Origin: Lentzea cavernae
GTDB lineage: Bacteria; Actinomycetota; Actinomycetes; Mycobacteriales; Pseudonocardiaceae
DNA length: 64,000 bases
Assembly (NCBI RefSeq): GCF_014653695.1
Contig: NZ_BNAR01000015.1
Location: 123,694-187,693 of the forward strand
Reading direction: 5' to 3'
Below are positions 1 to 9,179 of this stretch, piece by piece. The position numbers were made by a program, and so were the translations under genes. Numbering within the stretch: the stretch's first letter is position 1; each line of letters starts with the position of its first letter. The notes under the pieces are model-generated. The model was not told the origin of the DNA. It did not search any database and worked only from the letters and a program-made list of their open reading frames with translations.

Positions 1-948
1 GGCGCCGACCCGTCGCTGCGGCGCGCCGAGGACGAGCCGTGGACGATCTCGGACGTGCCGCTGCTCGACGAGCTGCACGACCTGCTCGGCAAGGACGGCC
101 GGGAGCAGGCCGAGGACCAGGCCGCGGCGGCCGAACGCGCGTCCGAGGCCCGGTACGCGGCCGAGGTGCTCGACAGCATGGTCGGCCGCTTCGACCACAT
201 GGACGACGAGGACCACCTCTTCGCCTCGGACATGCTGGAGGCCGACGACCTGGCCGAGCGCTTCGAGCAGCACGACCAGCGCACGCTCGTCGAACGCGCC
301 CTCGCGGACCGCGGCTGGACCTACCGGCACGTGGTGGTGGACGAGGCGCAGGAACTGTCCGAAATGGACTGGCGCGTCCTGATGCGCCGCTGCCCCGGCC
401 GTTCCTTCACGGTCGTGGGCGACCTGGCGCAGCGCCGTGCCCCGGCGGGCGCCACGTCGTGGGGCCAGATGCTGGACCCGTACGTGCCTGGCCGCTGGGA
501 GTACCGGTCGCTGACGGTCAACTACCGCACGCCGGCGGAGATCATGGCCGTCGCAGCGCAGGTGCTCGCCGAGTTCGCACCGGACGTCCGCGCGCCGGAA
601 TCCGTGCGCGCCAACGGTGTCCAGCCGTGGTCGCGGCAGCTGACCGAGGACGAGCTGCCGGCCGCCGTCGAGGAGTTCACGAAGCTCGAGGCGGAACTCG
701 AGGGAACGAGCGTCGTGATCGGGCCGCCCGGCGTCCCCGGCACGGTGCCCGCCTCGGAGACCAAGGGCCTGGAGTACGACTCGGTGCTCGTCGTCGCGCC
801 GGAACGGATCCTGGCCGACGGACCGCGCGGCGCGGCGGAGCTCTACGTGGCGCTCACCCGTGCCACGCAACGGCTCGGCGTGCTGCACCACAACCCGTTG
901 CCGGCCGCTTTGTCCGGCCTGACCGAGACGGTGCGCACACCTGGTTAA
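1..948 (+). CDS. HelD-family RNA polymerase recycling ATPase, C-terminal part
   Basis: The open frame runs in from the window edge, so the start and the N-terminal ATPase half are missing; about 315 residues are present. Superfamily-1 helicase motifs are visible in order: DEAQELS (motif II), VGDLAQR (III), NYRTPAEI (IV), ETKGLEYDSVLVV (V) and LYVALTRATQRLG (VI). The entry WTISDVPLLDEL is typical of the UvrD-like HelD/HelR group, which frees stalled core RNA polymerase (and rifampicin in some actinomycetes) using ATP. What I see is the helicase C-terminal half; the HelD/HelR role is family inference. A Rep/UvrD-type DNA helicase is the main alternative. Confidence 0.85.
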   Translation, partial: GADPSLRRAEDEPWTISDVPLLDELHDLLGKDGREQAEDQAAAAERASEARYAAEVLDSMVGRFDHMDDEDHLFASDMLEADDLAERFEQHDQRTLVERALADRGWTYRHVVVDEAQELSEMDWRVLMRRCPGRSFTVVGDLAQRRAPAGATSWGQMLDPYVPGRWEYRSLTVNYRTPAEIMAVAAQVLAEFAPDVRAPESVRANGVQPWSRQLTEDELPAAVEEFTKLEAELEGTSVVIGPPGVPGTVPASETKGLEYDSVLVVAPERILADGPRGAAELYVALTRATQRLGVLHHNPLPAALSGLTETVRTPG

Positions 949-990
949 TTCGGTGGGTGCAGGCCTCTGACCAGCTCTAAAGTGCGGCCC

Positions 991-1785
991 GTGACCACAC
1001 CACCTGGCAGACCCGAGGAGCCGGAGAACCCGTGGGCCGCGCCCGCGGGCCCGGCCCACGGGTCGGCGCCGAACCCGCACGACGCCATGTACGGCCCCGT
1101 CGACCCCAACCCGTTCGGGGCGTACTCGGGCCCGGCGCCGCAGTACCCGCAGCAGCAGTGGGACGGCCCCCGCCCGACCCTGCACGTCGCACCGCAACGG
1201 TCTTCGCGCACCGGGCTGCTGATCAGCCTCGGCGTGCTCGTGGTCGTGGTCGCGATCGGCGCCGCGATGCTGTGGTTCGTGCGCAAGGACGACATGAAGT
1301 TCGGCAGCGGGGTCGCCGCGACCACCACGGCGGCCCCCACCACGACGACCACCGTGAAGCCGAAGCCGTTCGCGGAGATCGGCGACTGCGTGCTGCTCGG
1401 CGGCGGGTCGTTCAACCCGAAGTTCGAGAAGACCCCGTGCGCCGAGAACAAGCACAACTACGTCGTCACCAAGATGCCGGCCACCTCCACCGAGGAGTGC
1501 GGCGAGACCAAGGACGGCTACGTCAAGTACACCAGGGGTGCGAGCGTCAACGTGTGCATGGCGCCGGTGTTCGTCGACGGCGAGTGCTACGACTTCACCC
1601 TCGCGTCACTGCAGGCGGAGTTCCCGAAGAAGGCGTGCGGCGGCTACATGGTCGTGAAGGCGAAGGTGATCGCCGGCACCGCGGACAAGGCGGCGTGCGG
1701 GCAGGACGAGCGGCTGGCCCTGGCGCTGGCGTACCCGGAGATCAAGACGACCTACTGCCTGACCCACACGTTCACGATCGGCTGA
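991..1785 (+). CDS. Cys-rich membrane-anchored protein, LppU/SCO3897-like (copy 1)
   Basis: Pro-rich cytoplasmic N-terminus (about 70 residues), one membrane helix (LLISLGVLVVVVAIGAAMLW), a Thr-rich linker, then an extracytoplasmic domain with regularly spaced cysteines (GDCV, TPCAE, EECGE, NVCM, GECYDF, KKACGG, AACG, TYCL). It resembles the LppU/SCO3897 group of actinobacterial cell-surface proteins; no biochemical function is known to me. GTG at 991 is preferred over GTG at 982 because it gives MTTPPG, matching the MTTPPE start of the downstream paralogue. No strong ribosome binding site is visible for either. Confidence 0.75.
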   Translation: MTTPPGRPEEPENPWAAPAGPAHGSAPNPHDAMYGPVDPNPFGAYSGPAPQYPQQQWDGPRPTLHVAPQRSSRTGLLISLGVLVVVVAIGAAMLWFVRKDDMKFGSGVAATTTAAPTTTTTVKPKPFAEIGDCVLLGGGSFNPKFEKTPCAENKHNYVVTKMPATSTEECGETKDGYVKYTRGASVNVCMAPVFVDGECYDFTLASLQAEFPKKACGGYMVVKAKVIAGTADKAACGQDERLALALAYPEIKTTYCLTHTFTIG

Positions 1786-1887
1786 CAGCCCGGCGGTCCG
1801 GTGCCGGTTAGGATGAGCCGAAGTCTGGGGGGACTGCTCGCGTCGGCCAGACGACCACATCCGCGTCCGAGCCGCACCGGGGGTTCC

Positions 1888-2442
1888 ATGACAACTCCGC
1901 CCGAGCCGACCCACGCCGCTCCCATCGTCCCTCCACAGAGGACTTCCCGGGTCGGCCTGGTGATCGTCGGCTGCCTCGGCGTCCTGCTGGTGGGGTCGCT
2001 GTTGACGGTCTTCTTCCTGTTCCCGGACACCCGCGCCTCCAGCCCCGCGGTCGGCGACTGCGTGAAGCTGACCGGCGTGGAGACCAACATGAAGTACGAG
2101 AAGGTCTCCTGCGACGGCAAGCTGCACAACTACGTCGTGAGCAAGGTGATGGGCGTCCTGGACATGAAGTGCGGCGAAGACCCGGACTCCTACACGACCT
2201 ACACCGGCCACGACGGCGAGGAGCTGTGCCTGATCCCGGTCTTCTTCGACGGGGAGTGCCACGACTTCGTGCTCGCCTCGCTCACCGCCGAGAACAAGGC
2301 GGTGGACTGCGGTGCGCGCGGTGCGATCAAGGTGCGGGTGCTCACGAACACCGCGGACGAGGCGGCCTGCGGTGCGGACTCGGTGAAGGCCATGGCCTAC
2401 CAGGAAACGAAGACCACGTACTGCTTCACACCGGGGTCATGA
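1888..2442 (+). CDS. Cys-rich membrane-anchored protein, LppU/SCO3897-like (copy 2)
   Basis: 184 residues: short Pro-rich N-terminus, one membrane helix (VGLVIVGCLGVLLVGSLLTVFF) and a Cys-rich outer domain colinear with the upstream gene. Shared blocks include VGDCVKL, HNYVVSK, CLIPVFFDGECHDF and ETKTTYCF. The two genes are therefore a tandem duplication, this copy having a much shorter N-terminal tail. ATG at 1888 is chosen because it restores the MTTPP start. Conserved cysteines suggest a disulphide-stabilised domain outside the cell. Function unknown. Confidence 0.75.
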   Translation: MTTPPEPTHAAPIVPPQRTSRVGLVIVGCLGVLLVGSLLTVFFLFPDTRASSPAVGDCVKLTGVETNMKYEKVSCDGKLHNYVVSKVMGVLDMKCGEDPDSYTTYTGHDGEELCLIPVFFDGECHDFVLASLTAENKAVDCGARGAIKVRVLTNTADEAACGADSVKAMAYQETKTTYCFTPGS

Positions 2443-2445
2443 CGG

Positions 2446-2479
2446 CGGAAGGGCGTGTCCGCGTGGACGCGCCCTTCCG
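2446..2479. terminator. Bidirectional hairpin terminator
   Basis: 15-bp inverted repeat CGGAAGGGCGTGTCC / GGACGCGCCCTTCCG (one mismatch) with a 4-nt loop. It lies immediately after the stop of the second LppU-like gene and before the 3' end of the convergent pdxS, so it can serve both. Confidence 0.75.
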
Positions 2480-2493
2480 GCAACCACGGAGAT

Positions 2494-3387
2494 CTACCAG
2501 CCGCGCTCGGCCAGGCGGTGCGGCTCCGGCACGTCCGCGACGTTGATGCCGACCATGGCCTCGCCCAGTCCGCGCGAGACCTTCGCGATGACGTCGGGGT
2601 CGTCGTGGAAGGTCGTGGCCTTCACGATGGCCTCGGCGCGCTGGGCCGGGTTGCCGGACTTGAAGATGCCGGAACCGACGAACACGCCCTCAGCGCCGAG
2701 CTGCATCATCATCGCGGCGTCGGCCGGGGTCGCGATGCCGCCGGCGGTGAACAGCACGACGGGGAGCTTGCCGTTCTGCGCGATCTCCTTGACCAGCTCG
2801 TACGGCGCCTGGAGTTCCTTGGCCGCCACGTAGAGCTCGTCCTCGGGGAGGTTCTGCAGGCGGCGGATCTCCTGGCGGATCTTGCGCATGTGCGTGGTGG
2901 CGTTCGAGACGTCACCGGTGCCGGCCTCGCCCTTGGAGCGGATCATGGCCGCGCCCTCGGTGATGCGGCGCAGGGCCTCGCCCAGGTTCGTGGCACCGCA
3001 GACGAAGGGGACGGTGAACGCCCACTTGTCGATGTGGTTCGCGTAGTCAGCCGGGGTGAGCACCTCGGACTCGTCGATGTAGTCGACGCCGAGCGACGCG
3101 AGGACCTGGGCCTCGACGAAGTGGCCGATGCGGGCCTTCGCCATGACCGGGATCGAGACGGCGTTGATGATCCCGTCGATCAGGTCGGGATCGCTCATGC
3201 GCGCGACACCGCCCTGGGCGCGGATGTCGGCGGGAACGCGCTCGAGGGCCATGACGGCGACGGCGCCCGCGTCCTCCGCGATCTTCGCCTGGGTGGCGTC
3301 GACCACGTCCATGATGACGCCGCCCTTGAGCATCTCGGCCATGCCGCGCTTGACGCGGGCGGTACCCGTGACCTGATCAGTGCTCAC
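2494..3387 (-). CDS. pdxS: Pyridoxal 5'-phosphate synthase, lyase subunit PdxS
   Basis: PdxS condenses ribose 5-phosphate, glyceraldehyde 3-phosphate and PdxT-delivered ammonia into PLP (DXP-independent route). The 297 residues are full length and contain the (beta/alpha)8-barrel landmarks: MALERVPADIR, the Lys region of PVMAKARIGHF, SKGEAGTGDV with the second active-site Lys, and the phosphate-binding AGGIATPADAAMM and GAEGVFVGSGIFKS. The start is GTG at 3387, preceded by AAAGG. The glutaminase partner pdxT, commonly a neighbour in actinobacteria, is not beside it; the flanking genes are unrelated and convergent or divergent. Confidence 0.97.
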   Translation of the reverse strand: MSTDQVTGTARVKRGMAEMLKGGVIMDVVDATQAKIAEDAGAVAVMALERVPADIRAQGGVARMSDPDLIDGIINAVSIPVMAKARIGHFVEAQVLASLGVDYIDESEVLTPADYANHIDKWAFTVPFVCGATNLGEALRRITEGAAMIRSKGEAGTGDVSNATTHMRKIRQEIRRLQNLPEDELYVAAKELQAPYELVKEIAQNGKLPVVLFTAGGIATPADAAMMMQLGAEGVFVGSGIFKSGNPAQRAEAIVKATTFHDDPDVIAKVSRGLGEAMVGINVADVPEPHRLAERGW

Positions 3388-3622
3388 CGGGGCAACCTTT
3401 CACGAGGGGAAGTTCTGGTGAATTCACCGTACGACCGGTGTGGCCCCCTCGCCCAAGCCACTGGAGCCGCGAATCAGAAGGCCACTTCCCGATCAACCGC
3501 AGGTGGTGAGGTCGCTCACTCCAACGAGTGCGAACGCCGGTGGGCGACCAGTCGGGTCTCCGGGGTTGTCCCGGAACGTCATCGGGTGTGAGATCGAACA
3601 CTACGACTTGACGGAGGTCGCC

Positions 3623-5677
3623 ATGGGAAGCAAGAACTCCGACAACGGCACATCGGCAGGCGCGGTCGCTGTGGACGACCCGGCCAAGGTCCGCAACGTC
3701 GTGCTCGTGGGCCCGTCCGGCGCGGGCAAGACGACGCTCACCGAGGCCGTGCTCGCCGCCACCGGCGTCCTGACCCGCGCGGGGTCGGTCACCGAGGGCA
3801 CCACGGTCTGCGACCACGACCCGGCGGCCGTGCGACAACAACGGTCGGTCGGCCTCGCTGTAGCCCCGGTCCAGCACGGGGACATCAAGATCAACCTGAT
3901 CGACACCCCTGGCTACGTCGACTTCGTGGGTGAGCTCAGGGCAGGACTTCGGGCCGCGGACGCGGCCCTTTTTGTTGTCAACGCCTTCGAGGGCGTCGAC
4001 GCGGCCACCATCGCGTTGTGGCAGGAGTGCGCTCTCGTCGGCATGCCTCGCGCCGTCGTCATCACACGCACCGACCACCACCGCGCGAACTTCATCAACG
4101 AGGTCATCGAGTGCCAGGCGGCGTTCGGGGCCGGCGTCGTGCCGTTGTACATGCAGGAGGGCGACGCGTTGGTAGGGCTGCTGACGTCCGGTGAGAACTA
4201 CCCGGACGAACGCGCCGCGCTGATCGAGGGGATCATCGCCGAGAGCGAGGACGAGACCCTCATGGACCGCTACCTCGCGGGCGAGGACATCGACCAGGAC
4301 ACGCTCATCGCCGACCTGGAGACCGCCGTCTCGCGCGGCGCGTTCCACCCCGTGATGCCCGTGTGCGCCGCGACCGGCATGGGCCTGACAGAGCTGTTGG
4401 ACGGCATCGCGCGCGCGTTCCCGTCACCGCTGGAACACGAACTCCCGTCCGTGACGTCGGTGGACGGCATCCCGCAACCCCGCATGGCAGCCGACCCGGA
4501 CGGGCCACTCGTCGCCGAGGTGGTCCGCACAGCAGTGGACTCCTACGTCGGCCGCGTGTCGTTGGTCCGCGTCTTCTCCGGCACGTTGCGCCCCGAACGC
4601 CCCGTGCACGTCTCCGGCCACGGCATGGCCGACCGCGGTCACGAGGACCACGACGCCGACGAGCGCGTCGCCCACATCTACTCGCCGCTCGGCTCCTCCC
4701 TGCGCGAGGTGCCCTACTGCGTGGCCGGCGACCTCTGCGCCCTCACCAAGCTCACCACCGCCGAGACCGGCGACACCGTCTCCGCCCCCGAGCAGCCACT
4801 CCTGATGGCGCCGTGGGACATGCCGGAACCGTTGCTGCCCATCGCCGTCGTGCCACGCACCCGCAGCGACGAGGACAACCTCGCCCGCAACCTCAACCGC
4901 CTGGTCGCGAGCGACCCGACCCTGCGCCTGGACCGCAACGCCGAGACCCACCAGATGGTGCTGTGGTGCATGGGCGAGGCGCACGCCGACGTCGTGCTGG
5001 CCCGCCTGCGCGCCGGCGGCGCGGAGATCGACACCGAACCGGTCCGCGTGCCGTTCCGCGAAACCTTCGCGGGGCCTGCGAAAGGCCACGGCCGGCACGT
5101 CAAGCAATCTGGAGGTCACGGCCAGTACGCGGTGTGCGACATCGTGGTCGAACCGCTCCCCCGCGGCTCCGGCTTCGAGTTCGTGGACAAGGTCGTCGGC
5201 GGCTCGGTCCCCCACCAGTTCATCCCGTCCGTCGAGAAGGGCGTGCGCGCCCAGCTGGAACGAGGCCTGCGCGACGGCACCCCTGTCGTCGACGTGCGGG
5301 TGACCCTCGTCGACGGCAAGGCGCACTCCGTCGACTCGTCGGACGCCGCGTTCCAGACCGCGGGCGCCCTGGCGTTGAAGGAGGCAGCCGCCGCCGCGAG
5401 CACACAACTGCTGGAGCCCATGGACGAGCTCGCGATCCGGCTGCCCGACGAGCACCTGGGAACGGTGCTGGGCGACCTGTCCGGACGACGCGGGCGCGTG
5501 CTCGGCACCGAGTCGGACGAGGGCGGGCGCACGGTGATCCGCGCCGAGGTGCCGTCGTCGGAGCTGCTGCGGTACGCGATCGAGCTGCGGTCGCTGACGT
5601 CCGGGACGGGCACGTTCACGCGCCGGTTCTCGCGTTACGACCCGGTGCCGGAGGCGGTGGCGGCCCGGGCGAGGTAA
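3623..5677 (+). CDS. Elongation factor G-like GTPase (EF-G2 type)
   Basis: 684 residues with the EF-G domain order: an N-terminal GTPase (P-loop GPSGAGKT near residue 31, then DTPGYVDFVGEL), domain II, the domain III-V region and a C-terminal SGRRGRVLG / RSLTSGTGTFTRRFSRY block. The base-recognition motif NKxD is replaced by ITRTDHH, so nucleotide specificity may differ from housekeeping EF-G. This is the actinobacterial EF-G2 paralogue group, whose exact role (stress translation or ribosome recycling) is unsettled. ATG at 3623 has a strong GGAGG seven bases upstream; the open frame extends further up without start evidence. Confidence 0.9.
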   Translation: MGSKNSDNGTSAGAVAVDDPAKVRNVVLVGPSGAGKTTLTEAVLAATGVLTRAGSVTEGTTVCDHDPAAVRQQRSVGLAVAPVQHGDIKINLIDTPGYVDFVGELRAGLRAADAALFVVNAFEGVDAATIALWQECALVGMPRAVVITRTDHHRANFINEVIECQAAFGAGVVPLYMQEGDALVGLLTSGENYPDERAALIEGIIAESEDETLMDRYLAGEDIDQDTLIADLETAVSRGAFHPVMPVCAATGMGLTELLDGIARAFPSPLEHELPSVTSVDGIPQPRMAADPDGPLVAEVVRTAVDSYVGRVSLVRVFSGTLRPERPVHVSGHGMADRGHEDHDADERVAHIYSPLGSSLREVPYCVAGDLCALTKLTTAETGDTVSAPEQPLLMAPWDMPEPLLPIAVVPRTRSDEDNLARNLNRLVASDPTLRLDRNAETHQMVLWCMGEAHADVVLARLRAGGAEIDTEPVRVPFRETFAGPAKGHGRHVKQSGGHGQYAVCDIVVEPLPRGSGFEFVDKVVGGSVPHQFIPSVEKGVRAQLERGLRDGTPVVDVRVTLVDGKAHSVDSSDAAFQTAGALALKEAAAAASTQLLEPMDELAIRLPDEHLGTVLGDLSGRRGRVLGTESDEGGRTVIRAEVPSSELLRYAIELRSLTSGTGTFTRRFSRYDPVPEAVAARAR

Positions 5678-5727
5678 CTCATCCACGGTCCGTCGATCGT
5701 CTACTCAGGACGGTAGGCGGACCGTTC

Positions 5728-6207
5728 ATGTTCGGCGGTAACGCTGCTCCGCAGGGGCGCGATATCGGCGGCATGTCCTGGTTCAGCCGCAAACCTCGAT
5801 CCAGATTTCCCTCCGACATGGCACAACGCCTGGAGATGCTTGGCCGTTTCGAGTTCGATGTCCACAACTCGGGAGTGGACTCCGCCGACATCTTCCCCTA
5901 CTGCCTGGAACCGTTCTGGCCCATCGCGCAGGAAGATCCGATCGGGCTTCTCGCGGACCTTCGTGAATTCGTCAAGGACGACGACTCCGGCTTCGTCACC
6001 TACGGGGCGAGCCGTCTTGCCCGCGAACTGGTCGACAAGGAGCACTTGAGCACTCCGGACGCGTTGGCGTTGCTGGACGGCGCGATCGAGTTCAAGCGGA
6101 TGCGCAACCTGCCCAGTGCCATGCTCACGGGCCACGAATGGAGCCGGTGGTTGGACGTGCACGGCCAAGGCACGTGGCCACACGGCCGCACTCACCCTCC
6201 CGTGTAG
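5728..6207 (+). CDS. Hypothetical protein
   Basis: 159 residues from ATG 5728 (GGCGGA about seven bases upstream), or 144 from ATG 5773, which gives MSWFSRKPRSRF. The body is soluble, acidic and helical-looking, with no signal peptide, membrane segment or motif I recognise. Its 3' end overlaps the 3' end of the convergent CHAT gene by 16 bp. It follows the EF-G2 gene by 50 bp and could be co-transcribed. Confidence 0.6.
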   Translation: MFGGNAAPQGRDIGGMSWFSRKPRSRFPSDMAQRLEMLGRFEFDVHNSGVDSADIFPYCLEPFWPIAQEDPIGLLADLREFVKDDDSGFVTYGASRLARELVDKEHLSTPDALALLDGAIEFKRMRNLPSAMLTGHEWSRWLDVHGQGTWPHGRTHPPV

Positions 6208-9179
6208 GCGAAGGCTGCCCAGTACCACGGATGTTCGAAGGGATGCGGCCCTCTGTTGGACGGGGGCAGCGGAAACGACGGTGCGACAGCGGCCAGCTCG
6301 TCGAATCCCGCACTCCTGAGCCAGTTCTGCGCGACGGCCAGCGCGACAGCCGGATGCGCTCCGTCCCTCAGCACCTGGTGGAACCGTGCCATCAGAAACG
6401 CCGTCGCTCTCTCGTACACCGGCCAGGACGCGGCGATCACTCCGGCAAAACCCAGCTGCAGCAACGCCGACGGCAAACCGACCACCTCGTTCGGCGCGTC
6501 GGCTCCGACGTTCTGCATGTCGCACGCTGAGATGACCGCCAACCGGCGGGGCGCGAAGCGAAGCCGCTCACGCAGGTCCCCCACCGTCACGTCGCGGTCG
6601 GTGAAAGCGAGCGAGCTCAGGAAGATCTCCTGTGACTCCACACTGCCGTGACACACGACGTGCCAGATGTCGTGGTGGTGCGCGGCGGGTTCGAATGCTG
6701 CCCAGGTCGCTTCGGTCAGCCGCGTGCATTGGCCGGACCAGATCCCTGCCACCGCGGCGGTCTCGGCCGGCGCTAGTTCCAACTCGGCCTGCCCCGGCGC
6801 CTTCGGCACGTCGGCCACGAGCACTCGTGCCGGACGATCGGCCATCTTCGCGGCGCGGGACCGGCACCAGTGCAACGTGCGTGCGTTCGGGGCGTACCGG
6901 ACAGCGGGGAAGTGCAGCGCGCGGCCTGCAGTGGCGTGCAGGGGCAGCAAAGTCAGCGCACCGATCGGGATCAGCGTGATGATCGAACCGTGGGCGAAGA
7001 ACGCCAACAGGTCACGCATTCCCCTGAGCCACAACCAGTCCAGGTCCTCGCTCAGCCGGGACTCGCGGCCCTTCACCTCCCCCGACTGACTCCGCAGCCA
7101 CTCCTCCACGGGGAACCTGCCGAGGTCCGGCAGCCACACGCACTGCGGGTCGTGGGCCGCCGCCACGATCAACGCGTAACCACCTGCCTCCGCGGAGGCG
7201 ACGTAAACCAGCGCTCCCTCCCCGGTCGCACGGGTGATGTCCGCGTACTCGACCACGGGTTCCACCGGGTCGGCCCCGATCACGTCGGCCACCTCGCGCG
7301 CGACCGCCCGAAAACGCGCCCACGTCCGATGGTCGTCGCCCCTTCCCACCGCGGCCAGCGCGTCCTGGTAACGCGCCTGCAGATCGCCGCGGCCGACGTC
7401 CAGCAACGCCTGTCCTACGACAGGGTCGTCCCGCTCCACGAGGGTGCTCAGGGCGACCGCTCGGCCCATCTCCAACGCTACGGCCGCGTCCCGGAACCGC
7501 CGTGCCTTGGCGAGCCAGTACCCGGCCTCCTCGGTGTGCTCGCGCACCGTCGCCAGCACCCGCGCTTGGGCGTCGGCGCGGTACCGGATCCTGACGAGCG
7601 CGGGCAGGAGTGAGACGACGTTGTGGTAGGCCTCCGCCGCCAGTTCCGTGTGACCGGTACCGAGCGCCCACCGCACCCATGCGGTCGCCAGCCGCATTTG
7701 TGCGTCGACCGGAGCGCCCTGCGCGGCTCTCACCGCGGAACGCCACGCGCGCAACCGCTTCGAAACATCGCCCCGCCCGGTCAGCGCCGCGAGCGCCGAC
7801 TTCGCCTCTTGGGCGACCGCCGGCGCGCCGGCTCGCTTGGCCAGCCGAAACGCCTCCTGCAGCAACGGGACAGCTTCGTCGACGGAGGTGCGCCGGTGCA
7901 GCGCCTTCTCCACGAGCAGGCCCGCAAGCACCGGGTCAGCCGCCGTGCTCCGTCCTCTTCCCAGCTCACGACCTGCCCGGCAGGCGGCGATCCCCGAGTC
8001 GAGCCCGCCCGGTTCGAGCCGCACGGCGAGCCATCCGCTCATCGCGTGCAGCTGCGGCAGCAACCCGAGCCTCACCCCGTCCTGGCTGTGCAGGGCGTCC
8101 TCGATCTCCTTCGCCGCGAGGGAGATCTCACCCACGACGACGTGAGCGCGGGCTCGGAGGAGGTGGGTCAGCGCCGAGGACGGATCGAGGCGAGCCGCTG
8201 CGGCAACCAGCGGCGCGGGGTCGTCGTGGATGTCGGCGATGGCGAGTACCGCACCAGCAAGGACTTCGGCCGCACTGATCGCGATCGAGGTTCCGCTGTG
8301 CTCCGACGTCATGCGGGCCATGTCGTCGACCACTCCGGCCAGCTCTTCCATGCGCTTCCCGCGTTTCGCGGCGGTGACGACCGCTGCGGCTGCCTTCAGC
8401 CGGTTGCGGACGGGTCCGGGCAGATCCCTGTCGTCGGCGAGTGAGGACACCTCCGCTGGAGGCATCCACTCGGTAACCCGAGGCCGTGCGGCTCCCCGCG
8501 ACATGGCGCGCAACCGCATGGCGCGATCCCGGTCCTCGTCCAGCGAGGCCATCGAGAACTGGTGCTCCCGAAGGAAGTCGTGCCTCTCCACCATGACGGC
8601 GGCGACCTCGTTCTCCCGCGGGTGCCTGACCGACCGTTCGTGACAGAGGAACGTCAGACAGGCACCGACGAACGACCGCACCTCGGCCCTGGGAAGGTTC
8701 ACCTCCAGGTCGTCCTCGTCAATATCCCGGACGTCCTCGTAGAAGGCCAGGATCTCTTCCGCCGCGAGGTCCAGCGCACCGTGCCGCAGAGCGGAATTGA
8801 TGACGCTCCACCGGCCGCGGCCCCGATGAGCCTCCAGTCGCCCCAGGTCCGCTCGTGCCTCGTCCGCCGCCGGGCGATCGTCGTGACGCAACGCTTCTTC
8901 GAACCGCCACTCGCAGAGGTCGGCAGTGGCGTAACCTCGGACGACCTCATCGGCAGACGCGACGAGGGACCGCAACTCGTACCCCTTGGCCTCGTGCGCC
9001 CAAGGTTCGGCGAACACCGGATCGACGGGATGCTCGCAGTTGTCACAGAAATGCGGCCAGGTCCGCGGAATCTCGTCATCGCTGCGGTGACAGCCGTCGT
9101 GGTGGCATCTCCAGCCCACCACCTCCGCCCGGCGTGGCGCGGTGTAGCCGAACATCGTCACCGGCGGCCTTCGTGCCAT
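6192..9179 (-). CDS. TPR-CHAT caspase-like protease with N-terminal zinc-ribbon-like segment
   Basis: 995 residues. N-terminal paired Cys/His (CHHDGCH and HFCDNCEHPV, residues about 24-47) look like a zinc ribbon. The middle 600 residues are Ala/Leu-rich helical repeats of TPR type. The C-terminal about 250 residues are a CHAT domain with the catalytic dyad His844 (WHVVCHG) and Cys886 (VISACD), followed by GLPSALLQLGFAGVIAASWPV, the usual post-Cys block. CHAT proteins are caspase-like peptidases, several of which act in bacterial immunity or programmed death. Its ATG overlaps the TGA of the upstream membrane-protein gene (TGATG), so the two are translationally coupled. Substrate unknown. Confidence 0.88.
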   Translation of the reverse strand: MARRPPVTMFGYTAPRRAEVVGWRCHHDGCHRSDDEIPRTWPHFCDNCEHPVDPVFAEPWAHEAKGYELRSLVASADEVVRGYATADLCEWRFEEALRHDDRPAADEARADLGRLEAHRGRGRWSVINSALRHGALDLAAEEILAFYEDVRDIDEDDLEVNLPRAEVRSFVGACLTFLCHERSVRHPRENEVAAVMVERHDFLREHQFSMASLDEDRDRAMRLRAMSRGAARPRVTEWMPPAEVSSLADDRDLPGPVRNRLKAAAAVVTAAKRGKRMEELAGVVDDMARMTSEHSGTSIAISAAEVLAGAVLAIADIHDDPAPLVAAAARLDPSSALTHLLRARAHVVVGEISLAAKEIEDALHSQDGVRLGLLPQLHAMSGWLAVRLEPGGLDSGIAACRAGRELGRGRSTAADPVLAGLLVEKALHRRTSVDEAVPLLQEAFRLAKRAGAPAVAQEAKSALAALTGRGDVSKRLRAWRSAVRAAQGAPVDAQMRLATAWVRWALGTGHTELAAEAYHNVVSLLPALVRIRYRADAQARVLATVREHTEEAGYWLAKARRFRDAAVALEMGRAVALSTLVERDDPVVGQALLDVGRGDLQARYQDALAAVGRGDDHRTWARFRAVAREVADVIGADPVEPVVEYADITRATGEGALVYVASAEAGGYALIVAAAHDPQCVWLPDLGRFPVEEWLRSQSGEVKGRESRLSEDLDWLWLRGMRDLLAFFAHGSIITLIPIGALTLLPLHATAGRALHFPAVRYAPNARTLHWCRSRAAKMADRPARVLVADVPKAPGQAELELAPAETAAVAGIWSGQCTRLTEATWAAFEPAAHHHDIWHVVCHGSVESQEIFLSSLAFTDRDVTVGDLRERLRFAPRRLAVISACDMQNVGADAPNEVVGLPSALLQLGFAGVIAASWPVYERATAFLMARFHQVLRDGAHPAVALAVAQNWLRSAGFDELAAVAPSFPLPPSNRGPHPFEHPWYWAAFAYTGG

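Noticed and set aside
4363..5727. Very long Arg/Pro-rich frame joined to the 159-aa hypothetical protein
   Set aside because: It is an out-of-frame shadow of the EF-G2 gene; only the part after ATG 5728 looks protein-like.
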